11,503 nucleotides of DNA from JBGTCY01 sp041748615 (GTDB taxonomy: Bacteria > Bacteroidota > Bacteroidia > Chitinophagales > CAIOSU01): the NCBI GenBank assembly GCA_041748615.1, contig JBGTCY010000235.1:1-11503 (forward strand), written 5' to 3'. This document shows, piece by piece, positions 5,829 to 11,503 of the stretch. The first letter of the stretch is position 1. The number at the start of each line of letters is the position of its first letter. The translations under genes and the position numbers were made by a program. Under the pieces are notes generated by a model. That model was not told where the DNA came from. It searched no databases and saw nothing but the letters and a program-made list of their open reading frames with translations.

Positions 5829-7844
5829 CTACTGCGTGACGGTGCGCTCCGCGACCGATTTGATGATTTTGTCGGTTTCGGGGCTGTTGTCAATGATTTT
5901 GGAAAGGTCAAAATCTTTGTTCTTTTTCTTGTCTTTCAATTCCGCGAAGCCAAGCGTTGCTTTGCCGGGCACGTATTTGCCGAATTCCCAAACGCCCGCG
6001 ATGTAATTCGTTTTGGTGACTTCCAAGCCGTAGCCATCTTGTAATCCCTTGCGGAATTCACCGATGAAATAGGAGCCGTTGGCGAAATAGATTTTGCCGA
6101 CACCATCCATTTTGTCCGCCAACCACACACCTTCGTATTTGGTGCCGTTGCTCCAGGTGTAGGTGCCGAAGCCATCGCGGAAGCCGCCTTTGAAGTAGCC
6201 GATGTAGGTTTCACCATTGGCGTATTTCATGGTGCCGTTGCCGTCTTTGCAATTGCCGGAGGTGCAACCGGTGGCGGTGCCCGCTGCCGGACGTAATTTG
6301 CTGATTTCAGCATTGCTTTCGGTGAGCGCGGCTTTTCCGGAAAAGCCTAAGCCGTCTCCGGTGAGGGGTGAACCCAAAAACCATTCGGCAGCCATGAATC
6401 CGTCAATGCCATATTCGAGACCGATACCGTTTTGCATGTCGAAAAGAAATTCGCCTACGTAATGCCAGCCGTCATTGTAGGAAAGTTTTCCGAATCCGCT
6501 GATTTGGTCTAAGAGCCATGTGGCTGCGACTTTGGTTCCGTCTTTATAGGTGTAAGTGCCCCATCCGTTTCTTTTGTTGCCGGAGAAAGTGCCGGTGTAA
6601 GAGCCGTTGGTGTATTGATAGGTGCCGAATCCATCAGCGCAGTTGCCGGAAGTGCAGCCGGTTTTGGTGGTTTTGTCGGAAGTAACCGCGGTGGCTGAGG
6701 GCGCGTCACTCGCCCAGTTTTGCGTGTAACTCACACCCAGCGAAGTGATGCTGGTGCCCAAGCCGTGACGTTTTCCTTCTTTCCATTGTCCGGCATAAAC
6801 GAGACCATCCGCCCAGGTGTAAATGCCATAGCCGTCATATTTGCCATTTTTGAAATTGCCTTCGAATTCATCTCCGCTGTCAAAAATCATTCTGCTGTAA
6901 AGATTCTGGCAGTCACCGGACACACAGCCTTTTTTAGTCGCGGCTTCTTCAAAAATATCGAAGTAATAAGCATCAACAACGAATTTTTTGAAGTCATTAT
7001 ATTTCATCCAAAAGAACCCTTTGTCGCCCCAGTTTTCGCTCCAGCTATTCATGATTTCAAAAGCGCCACCATACTTTGCGTCATCATATCCAACCACGAC
7101 CATCGCATGTCCGTAGGTTTGCAGGTTGGGGATTTGAGCCAGTTCAGCGGCTGTGGGTTCCCACAAATCTTTGCCGATGACATAAAAGCCCGATTCAGGA
7201 AATTCCATACCGAAGGGAACGGCATAACCGTTTGCGAGCGCCTGTTTCACCGGTGTGACCTTATCAATGTTCAGCTTGTAAAACGCTTCGGGACTCCATT
7301 GCTGGGTTTCATAAGGATAATCAAACAGCTTTTTGAATGACTTGATGCGGAAAGGTTTTGAATAGAAAAACGCTTCCTCTTCTATTTGTGTGCTGCAATC
7401 ATACACCGGCAGGAAGAAACGCTTTGCGCCTCCCGTGCGGAGAGAGGTGAGCGCGTTGTACAAATAAGTGCCTGACTGGCAAGCCATATCATTTGGCTGG
7501 CGAATCTGGTTGAACGTAAAATAGGGACAAAACGCTTTAGCCGTAATCCGGTTGCGGTCTTTCAAGCCGGTCATTTTAGCATACTGAATGGTGAGCGCGC
7601 CATAGGTGGTGGACCATCCGACACAAGTGCTCATTTGACCCTGGTCTTTGGCTTGCGGGGCAAATTGCTTGTGAGAAACTTTTGAAGGCAACGTGGTGGT
7701 GAATCCTAATCCGCTGAAATCAGCGGTTTCGGCTTTGCGGTAAGAGTTAAGGTCAAACTTTGCACCCGTGCCTCTCACCTGAGCCTGCAACAGAAACGGT
7801 ACTTGCAATAACAGGAGAACAGATAAAAATTTTAATGTTTTCAT
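5829..7844 (-). CDS. Secreted papain-like (C1-type) cysteine protease fused to MORN repeats
   Basis: 671 residues. The N-terminus is a signal peptide (about 1-20, LLLQ/AQ). A papain-fold domain spans about 50-300: oxyanion Gln68 and nucleophile Cys74 in DQGQMSTCVGWS, His246 in YGHAMVVVGYDD, and Asn266 in MNSWSENWGDKGFF. No typical I29 propeptide is seen, because only about 50 residues separate the signal peptide from Cys74. The rest is MORN repeats (for example YDGYGIYTWADG near 336, GFGTYQYTNGSY near 405, DGFGTYTWSNGTKYEGVW near 557, DGVGKIYFANGSYFIGEF near 580). Three GC-[TV]-SG-[ND]-C motifs (Cys307/312, 397/402, 527/532) each open a MORN block. A charged tail ends the protein. It is probably exported; MORN may bind lipid or partners, but the substrate is unknown. 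ATG 7844 starts the signal peptide; an in-frame ATG at 7904 would add 20 residues before it. Confidence 0.85.
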   Translation of the reverse strand: MKTLKFLSVLLLLQVPFLLQAQVRGTGAKFDLNSYRKAETADFSGLGFTTTLPSKVSHKQFAPQAKDQGQMSTCVGWSTTYGALTIQYAKMTGLKDRNRITAKAFCPYFTFNQIRQPNDMACQSGTYLYNALTSLRTGGAKRFFLPVYDCSTQIEEEAFFYSKPFRIKSFKKLFDYPYETQQWSPEAFYKLNIDKVTPVKQALANGYAVPFGMEFPESGFYVIGKDLWEPTAAELAQIPNLQTYGHAMVVVGYDDAKYGGAFEIMNSWSENWGDKGFFWMKYNDFKKFVVDAYYFDIFEEAATKKGCVSGDCQNLYSRMIFDSGDEFEGNFKNGKYDGYGIYTWADGLVYAGQWKEGKRHGLGTSITSLGVSYTQNWASDAPSATAVTSDKTTKTGCTSGNCADGFGTYQYTNGSYTGTFSGNKRNGWGTYTYKDGTKVAATWLLDQISGFGKLSYNDGWHYVGEFLFDMQNGIGLEYGIDGFMAAEWFLGSPLTGDGLGFSGKAALTESNAEISKLRPAAGTATGCTSGNCKDGNGTMKYANGETYIGYFKGGFRDGFGTYTWSNGTKYEGVWLADKMDGVGKIYFANGSYFIGEFRKGLQDGYGLEVTKTNYIAGVWEFGKYVPGKATLGFAELKDKKKNKDFDLSKIIDNSPETDKIIKSVAERTVTQ

Positions 7845-8176
7845 AGAATAGGTTTTTGTTTTTTTTAAAATCACTGAAAGGATGCACAAATATTGAATTT
7901 GCACAAATCAGGTCGGAAAAAAGTTAAACACAATTTGTTGATGAGAAAATGACTTTGGTAGGAAATAGTGAACATAAGGCACTCTTGGTCGAGGGTCTGT
8001 TGGTCGCGGGTCTGTTAGTCGCGGGTCTGTTAGTCGCGGGTCTGTTGGTCGCGGGTCTGTTGGTCGCGGGTCTGTTGGTCGCGGGTCTGTTGGTCGCGGT
8101 CAATATGTCGCTGGTCAGATAGGGATGTTGGTCATCAAAAGAACATACTATATTCTGGGGTTGCAAATTTATTTCC
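7845..8176. other. 332-nt spacer upstream of the papain-MORN gene
   Basis: On the minus strand the sequence next to the ATG is strongly A-rich, the usual Bacteroidota leader type. Two direct copies of TGCACAAAT lie at 7883-7891 and 7900-7908. A 15-nt tandem array fills 7985-8099. The minus strand is open for 89 codons across the array, but the product is mostly a repeated pentapeptide and is not called as a gene. No confident -33/-7 promoter pair was found. Confidence 0.55.
7985..8099. repeat. 15-bp tandem repeat, about 7.7 copies
   Basis: Seven full units of TTGGTCGCGGGTCTG (start phase arbitrary) run from 7985 to 8089, followed by a 10-nt partial unit to 8099. Differences are single substitutions: unit 1 has GAG for GCG, and units 3 and 4 have TTAG for TTGG. 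The 15 nt can be read as 7+8 (GGTCTGT + TGGTCGCG), and GGTCTGT recurs at 8832-8838. There are no spacers between units, so it is not CRISPR. Near-identity suggests recent slippage; copy number may vary between strains. Confidence 0.9.
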
Positions 8177-8746
8177 TCATCTTTCTGATACAATTCTCAT
8201 CTCGGTAATCAGTTTGTTTGCTTCTTCAAACAAGTCCAGCCAAAGTGATTTTTCATCCTCAATATTTTGCATTTGTTCGGTTGCTTTAAATTTTCCTTTA
8301 TTGGTCAAGAAGTAAAAAGTCAATCCATTTTTGTCAGGCAGAGGAATCGTCTCAATCAATGCAGCTTTGTCCAAAAAACTCTCTGACTTTTTAATAAAAT
8401 TGTTTGTTGCACGAATAACATTATCGTGTCCACCGCCACCAATAAAACCGCCACCTGAACTTAAATATAAACTTGCATCACCTGTTATAAAAGAAACAAG
8501 CGTTGCTGTTCCGTCACCTAAGTCCCAATCCATCACCACGCCATATATTTCTGTCTTTTCATCAGATAGCGTTAATTGTAAGTCGTCCATTGTGGTTCCT
8601 AAAGCAATACTTCTAAGGTCGTTATATGGATTGTTATTCGGGTCAACTTTCACTTGTTGATTGTCGCTGTTTTTGCTTTTTGTTGTCAAAAAATAAATAA
8701 GTCCGACAAATATCAGAACTCCTAAGATGATGTAAATCGTTTTCAT
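8177..8746 (-). CDS. Single-TM hypothetical protein, low GC
   Basis: 189 residues, family not recognised. The N-terminus has one hydrophobic segment (about 4-21, IYIILGVLIFVGLIYFL) followed by a polar KSKNSDNQQ stretch, consistent with a membrane anchor or an uncleaved signal. The body is soluble: a charged strand region (TEIYGVVMDWDLGDGTATLVSF near 66-87), a glycine-rich turn SSGGGFIGGGGHDN near 97-110, then helices (NNFIKKSESFLDKA) and a C-terminal amphipathic segment ending in TEMRIVSER. The glycine-rich loop followed by His-Asp is the most distinctive feature. Sampled lines run at about 30-38% GC, below parts of the flanking genes. It sits between two repeat elements (7985-8099 and 8819-8874), so acquisition as a unit is possible. 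The start at 8746 is well placed before the hydrophobic segment. Confidence 0.75.
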   Translation of the reverse strand: MKTIYIILGVLIFVGLIYFLTTKSKNSDNQQVKVDPNNNPYNDLRSIALGTTMDDLQLTLSDEKTEIYGVVMDWDLGDGTATLVSFITGDASLYLSSGGGFIGGGGHDNVIRATNNFIKKSESFLDKAALIETIPLPDKNGLTFYFLTNKGKFKATEQMQNIEDEKSLWLDLFEEANKLITEMRIVSER

Positions 8747-8818
8747 TCGGTTTTCATTTGTCGTTGTCTAAGTTTTGTCAGTTTGTTTGTCGGTCTGCTA
8801 TTATTGTTGCCAACTGTC

Positions 8819-8874
8819 GTCCGTAGTCAGTGGTCTGTCGTCAATTGACTATGGACTGCCGACTATGGACCCTC
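8819..8874. repeat. Eight-unit heptamer-phased repeat, GTC x4 then GAC x4, folding as a 24-nt-arm hairpin
   Basis: Eight contiguous 7-nt units: the first four all begin GTC and the last four all begin GAC. Arms 8819-8842 and 8847-8870 surround a four-base AATT loop. They match as reverse complements at 17 of 24 positions, and several mismatches become G-U pairs in RNA. The element lies just past the stop of the phosphatase gene (minus strand). It could serve as a 3' stem-loop, but it has no U-tract. Confidence 0.6.
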
Positions 8875-8879
8875 TCCCC

Positions 8880-10769
8880 TCACCGCACCTTCACCACATT
8901 CCTTCTGAAACTGTCATTCCCGGATGTCATCCATAAAATGTAGTTGCCGGGCGGAAGAGATTGCGCGTCAATTTTGACATAGTTAATGCCGACATTGGCG
9001 ACCGGATAAGTTTCTGTCAGTATTGTTTTTCCTGCCAAATCGGTGAGACGGAGTTCTGCTTTGTTTGCTTTTTCGGAATAAAACTGTACGATGAAATGGT
9101 CTGTAAAAGGATTCGGAAAACTGCTGACAATCACAATGTCGGAATGTTCATTTACCGATGTTGGATAAACCATTGGCGCGAGCGGTACATTATCTGAATT
9201 CACGGGACTGTTTGCCGGTGCGCTTGCCTGGCGCAGAAAACTTTCCCCGTTGTTGCAAAACCATGAGCCGCCAACATAAGTGGTAAAATCCCGCTCCTGA
9301 ATCGTGGAGACAAAATAATAATCCGACTGTGTACGGTCTTTGGTGATATCGAGAATCAGGTAGCCATGATTGAACAAGTCATAATATTTGATATGCAGAT
9401 TCTCCTGCTCGATTGCCGGATAGAGCGATGATGGGATGATGGCAAAAGCGGTATTTGAAGAAGTGATGCTGGTGGTGACAAATTCGACACCGCGTGAATT
9501 TGCGCCAGTGGTTGCATTGTAATTGGTGTCCGGCAAGTCGGCAGCCCAGCTTGAGTGGATGTCACCAGTGAGCACTACGAAATTTTGAATGTTGTTATTT
9601 TTTACAAAATTGTAAATCTGCTGCCGCTCATAAGCGTAGCCATTCCACTGGTCGGGATTGGCGGTGGAGGGTTGCGGCACCAACAGCGGAATAACCGGCA
9701 GGTTGAGCGCGGTGAACATCACCTGCTGCCCGATGATTTGCCAGCGTGCCTGCGAATTCAACATGTTTTGTTGCCACCACTGCATCTGAGTTGTGCCCAG
9801 CATGGTGCGCGTGGAGTCCCACAACTGAGGGTCGTTGAGCGGGACAAACTGCCCGCTCAACGGTTCGGAGCGTTCAAGTAAGCGGGTTTCAAGCATGTGC
9901 AAATCCGCGAGGTTGCCGAATGTAAGTTTGCGGTAAATCATCAGCGGCTCGGATTCATCTATTCGGTTGGGCAGCCATTCATAATTAGCTTGCGCTCCGA
10001 ACAATTTTCTGTCAGCCCACAAACCTTCAGCGCCTTCGGTATGGTTTTGCGCGCCATCGCGCCACGAATTGTTGGCGGTTTCGTGGTCGTCCCACGCACA
10101 AATGAAAGGATACTGCTGATGCAGGGCGCGCAAATGCGGGTCTAAGCGGTAGTGAGAATAGCGCCCCCGGTAATCTTCGAGCGTAATCGTTTCGTGAGGC
10201 GGCTCATGCAATCTGCCGGGCACTCCCGGAGTTCCCGTCACACCGCCCTCATAAATATAATCACCCAAATGCAGAATCGCATCAAGGTCATTTCTTTCCG
10301 CAAGATGTTTGAAAGCATTGAAATAACCGTTTTGATAATTGTTGCAGGAAACCACCGCGAACCGCAAATAATCATTGTCACCCACCGGTGCGGTTTTCGT
10401 ACGTCCGGTAATAGATTTTTTCCCATCATACTCAAAGCGGTAAAAATAATATTGCGCTGGCGACAAACCGGTCACATCTATTTTAACCGTGTGGTCGCGG
10501 GATTCATCGGTTGTTTCTGTTCCGCTTGCGATAATTGTTTGAAAAGTGGTATCAGTCGCCATCTCCCATTGCACACTGAGATTGCCGGGCGCAGCGGTCG
10601 TAACGCGCGTCCAGATGATTACCGCGTCAGGAAGCGGGTCTCCTGAAGCCACGCCATGATAAAACGGCTCAAGAGCGGGGTCGAATGAAAGTCGCGAAGA
10701 GGATTTGTAATCCTGAGAAAACGCGAATAAAAACGAAAATAAAAAAGCGGTTGTAAATAATCTTTTCAT
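8880..10769 (-). CDS. phoD: PhoD-family alkaline phosphatase/phosphodiesterase with T9SS C-terminal sorting domain
   Basis: 629 residues. The signal peptide is 1-18 (cut near AFS/QD). A PhoD N-terminal Ig-like domain (FYHGVASGDPLPDAVIIWTR, 36-55) is followed by the metallophosphatase core: SCNN with Cys142, HLGDYIYEGG with Asp170, CAWDDHE with Asp228, His229 and Glu230, and TGDIHSSW with Asp403 and His405. These match the PhoD metal-site pattern (Fe/Ca enzymes that hydrolyse phosphomonoesters and diesters). Residues about 546-629 form a type A T9SS sorting domain: FPNPF at 551-555, a LRLTDLAGKTI strand, LPPGNYILWM and terminal VVKVR. The enzyme should therefore cross the outer membrane and be released or surface-anchored, scavenging organic phosphate outside the cell. 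The start at 10769 directly precedes the signal peptide. Lack of any Pho-box-like site means phosphate regulation cannot be claimed. Confidence 0.92.
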   Translation of the reverse strand: MKRLFTTAFLFSFLFAFSQDYKSSSRLSFDPALEPFYHGVASGDPLPDAVIIWTRVTTAAPGNLSVQWEMATDTTFQTIIASGTETTDESRDHTVKIDVTGLSPAQYYFYRFEYDGKKSITGRTKTAPVGDNDYLRFAVVSCNNYQNGYFNAFKHLAERNDLDAILHLGDYIYEGGVTGTPGVPGRLHEPPHETITLEDYRGRYSHYRLDPHLRALHQQYPFICAWDDHETANNSWRDGAQNHTEGAEGLWADRKLFGAQANYEWLPNRIDESEPLMIYRKLTFGNLADLHMLETRLLERSEPLSGQFVPLNDPQLWDSTRTMLGTTQMQWWQQNMLNSQARWQIIGQQVMFTALNLPVIPLLVPQPSTANPDQWNGYAYERQQIYNFVKNNNIQNFVVLTGDIHSSWAADLPDTNYNATTGANSRGVEFVTTSITSSNTAFAIIPSSLYPAIEQENLHIKYYDLFNHGYLILDITKDRTQSDYYFVSTIQERDFTTYVGGSWFCNNGESFLRQASAPANSPVNSDNVPLAPMVYPTSVNEHSDIVIVSSFPNPFTDHFIVQFYSEKANKAELRLTDLAGKTILTETYPVANVGINYVKIDAQSLPPGNYILWMTSGNDSFRRNVVKVR

Positions 10770-10836
10770 GATAGTGTAATGATATGTTGGAGAGATGAAT
10801 GGGAAGAGATGAAAGTAAGAAAAATTGTGAAAAGTG

Positions 10837-10867
10837 AAAATCTTAAAAAATTGGGGTGAAGGACAAA
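10837..10867 (-). promoter_or_regulatory. Possible Bacteroidota-type promoter for the phosphatase gene
   Basis: Read on the minus strand, TTTG (10867-10864) is followed after exactly 19 nt by AAGATTTT (10844-10837). The Bacteroidota consensus is TTTG, about 19 nt, TAnnTTTG. The -33 box is exact, while the -7 box matches at four of six fixed bases. It would leave a 5' leader of roughly 60 nt. The match is weak. Confidence 0.25.
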
Positions 10868-10990
10868 TTGCACTTGCGTTGTCATGGTGAGTCCCGAGAA
10901 TCGGGAAACCATTCAGGGTGGCAATCGCTCCCCTTCGACTCCGCTAAGGGTGACCCCACGCGCACAATAAAAAAGTGATGCAATTTATCC
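10861..10990. repeat. MITE-like/REP-like element with imperfect terminal inverted repeats and two internal hairpins
   Basis: The ends GGACAAATTGCA (10861-10872) and TGCAATTTATCC (10979-10990) are inverted repeats at 11 of 12 positions. Inside are a hairpin ATGGT-gag-TCCCGA-gaa-TCGGGA-a-ACCAT (10884-10912) and a second, CCCTT (10931-10935) with AAGGG (10946-10950). There is no coding capacity and no clear target-site duplication. The internal wording (TCATGGTGAG..., CTTCGACTCCGCT.AGGGTGAC) is typical of dispersed intergenic repeats in Bacteroidota genomes, from general recollection. Confidence 0.45.
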
Positions 10991-11003
10991 AACATCCAAA
11001 AAA

Positions 11004-11108
11004 ATGAGTTATAACATCGACAAAGAAGTATCAAAAAAATTATCTGAAATTTTTATTAAACCGTTTGGATATTCAAAAAAGACATTTTATTTTAGCGGTA
11101 ACAAATGA
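11004..11108 (+). pseudogene. 34-codon ORF resembling the start of a DUF4304-type protein; possible gene remnant or small ORF
   Basis: ATG 11004 to TGA 11106-11108 encodes MSYNIDKEVSKKLSEIFIKP followed by FGYSKKTFYFSGNK. The lysine-rich helix, then KPFGYSKKTFYF, matches the way DUF4304 proteins begin (helix, then K-P-x-G-F-x-K-K-x-x-x-F-Y). Those proteins are usually well over 100 residues, so this would be a truncated remnant. It lies 65 nt before the next gene on the same strand. A short functional upstream ORF is the alternative. The resemblance is from memory of the family and covers few residues. Confidence 0.35.
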
Positions 11109-11173
11109 GCAATCCGGGCAACCAGCCTGATTATTTGTTTGTAATTTTTTTTAAAACAAAAAAACAAACTCTT

Positions 11174-11503
11174 ATGGAAACTCAAAACGAACAAACACAA
11201 GAACAGGTTATTGAACCGACAGAACAACAAGCTGTTGCCATTAACCAGAACATGCTGAATCTGTATATGGAACGGCTGAAATTGGAACAAAATCTTCCAC
11301 TGGGAATCACCAGCGGGTTGATTGTTGCGATTGTCAGCGGTGTGTTGTGGGCGGTAATTACAGTTCTCACAAAATATCAAATCGGGTACATGGCAATTGG
11401 TGTCGGGTTTTTAGTCGGATTTTCCATCCGCTATTTTGGAAAAGGCATTGACACCATTTTCGGAATCAGCGGTGCCGTGCTTTCATTATTCGGCTGTTTG
11501 CTG
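11174..11503 (+). CDS. Small hydrophobic membrane protein, 3' truncated by window edge
   Basis: 110 residues are visible with no stop before the window ends. The N-terminal 25 residues are polar and glutamine/glutamate-rich (METQNEQTQEQVIEPTEQQA). An amphipathic helix follows (NQNMLNLYMERLKLEQNL). Hydrophobic spans lie at about 45-65 (ITSGLIVAIVSGVLWAVITV), about 70-84 (YMAIGVGFLVGFSI) and about 98-110, where the last runs off the end. The middle part, YQIGYMAIGVGFLVGFSIRYFGKGID, resembles small uncharacterised membrane proteins common in Bacteroidota and other groups; no function is known to me. ATG 11174 is preferred. An in-frame ATG at 11105 overlaps the stop of the small upstream ORF and would add 23 residues translated from a T/A-run leader, which looks non-coding. 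Confidence 0.75.
   Translation, partial: METQNEQTQEQVIEPTEQQAVAINQNMLNLYMERLKLEQNLPLGITSGLIVAIVSGVLWAVITVLTKYQIGYMAIGVGFLVGFSIRYFGKGIDTIFGISGAVLSLFGCLL

Larger units (their letters stand above)
10770..11173. other. 404-nt divergent intergenic region
   Basis: It separates the minus-strand phosphatase gene from the plus-strand membrane-protein gene. It holds a possible phosphatase promoter (10837-10867), a repeat element of about 130 bp (10861-10990), a 34-codon ORF (11004-11108) and an A/T-rich leader with long T and A runs (11130-11170). Nothing was recognised in 10770-10836. Confidence 0.6.

Noticed and set aside
6720..7340. 206-codon plus-strand ORF within the papain-MORN gene
   Set aside because: It is antisense to the catalytic domain, and its composition reflects the complementary codons.
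7985..8099. CRISPR array
   Set aside because: Units are 15 nt, directly adjacent and without spacers; no cas genes are present.
7924..8193. 89-codon minus-strand ORF across the 15-mer array
   Set aside because: It stays open mainly because the repeat unit is 15 nt; the non-repeat parts show no protein-like pattern. Kept only as a finding.
8755..8818. Integron attC-like site beside the low-GC gene
   Set aside because: The GTTGTCT and TTGCCAAC stretches do not fit the GTTRRRY / RYYYAAC core sites, and no integrase is visible.
11087..11380. 97-codon minus-strand ORF near the window end
   Set aside because: It is antisense to the plus-strand membrane-protein gene, which has clear hydrophobic-segment organisation.

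Overview
The window looks like chromosomal DNA from a member of the Bacteroidota, probably environmental and Chitinophagales- or Saprospiria-like. The evidence is a C-terminal type IX secretion (T9SS) sorting domain on the PhoD-like phosphatase, A/T-rich leaders without Shine-Dalgarno sequences before most starts, and many secreted or membrane-anchored proteins encoded by single genes. No tRNA, rRNA, CRISPR array or transposase gene was seen.

Layout. Positions 1-2408 (+) hold the 3' end of a carboxyltransferase beta-subunit gene and, 25 nt after it, a complete biotin carboxylase/biotin carrier alpha-subunit gene. Together they look like 3-methylcrotonyl-CoA carboxylase of leucine breakdown. 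After a convergent junction come five minus-strand genes: a membrane-anchored di-haem cytochrome c (2563-3528), a secreted M48-like HEXXH metalloprotease with TPRs (3794-5437), a secreted papain-like protease fused to MORN repeats (5829-7844), a low-GC single-TM hypothetical protein (8177-8746), and a PhoD-family phosphatase with a T9SS tail (8880-10769). Beyond a 404-nt divergent spacer, a small membrane protein (+, from 11174) runs off the end. A 34-codon ORF just upstream of it (11004-11108) resembles the start of a DUF4304-type protein and may be a gene remnant.

The minus-strand genes are separated by 130-400 nt spacers and do not form an evident operon or pathway. What they share is export: all act in the envelope or outside the cell.

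The least expected content is in the spacers. Four contain tracts with a clear 7-nt period (2490-2517, 5606-5647, 5758-5827, 8819-8874). The last two fold back on themselves into long stems. A fifth spacer has a 15-nt tandem array (7985-8099). Others hold REP-like palindromes and a roughly 130-bp element with imperfect terminal inverted repeats (10861-10990). These heptad-phased elements are the strongest candidate for an under-described feature. The papain-MORN protein with three GC-x-SG-x-C cassettes is the most unusual protein.
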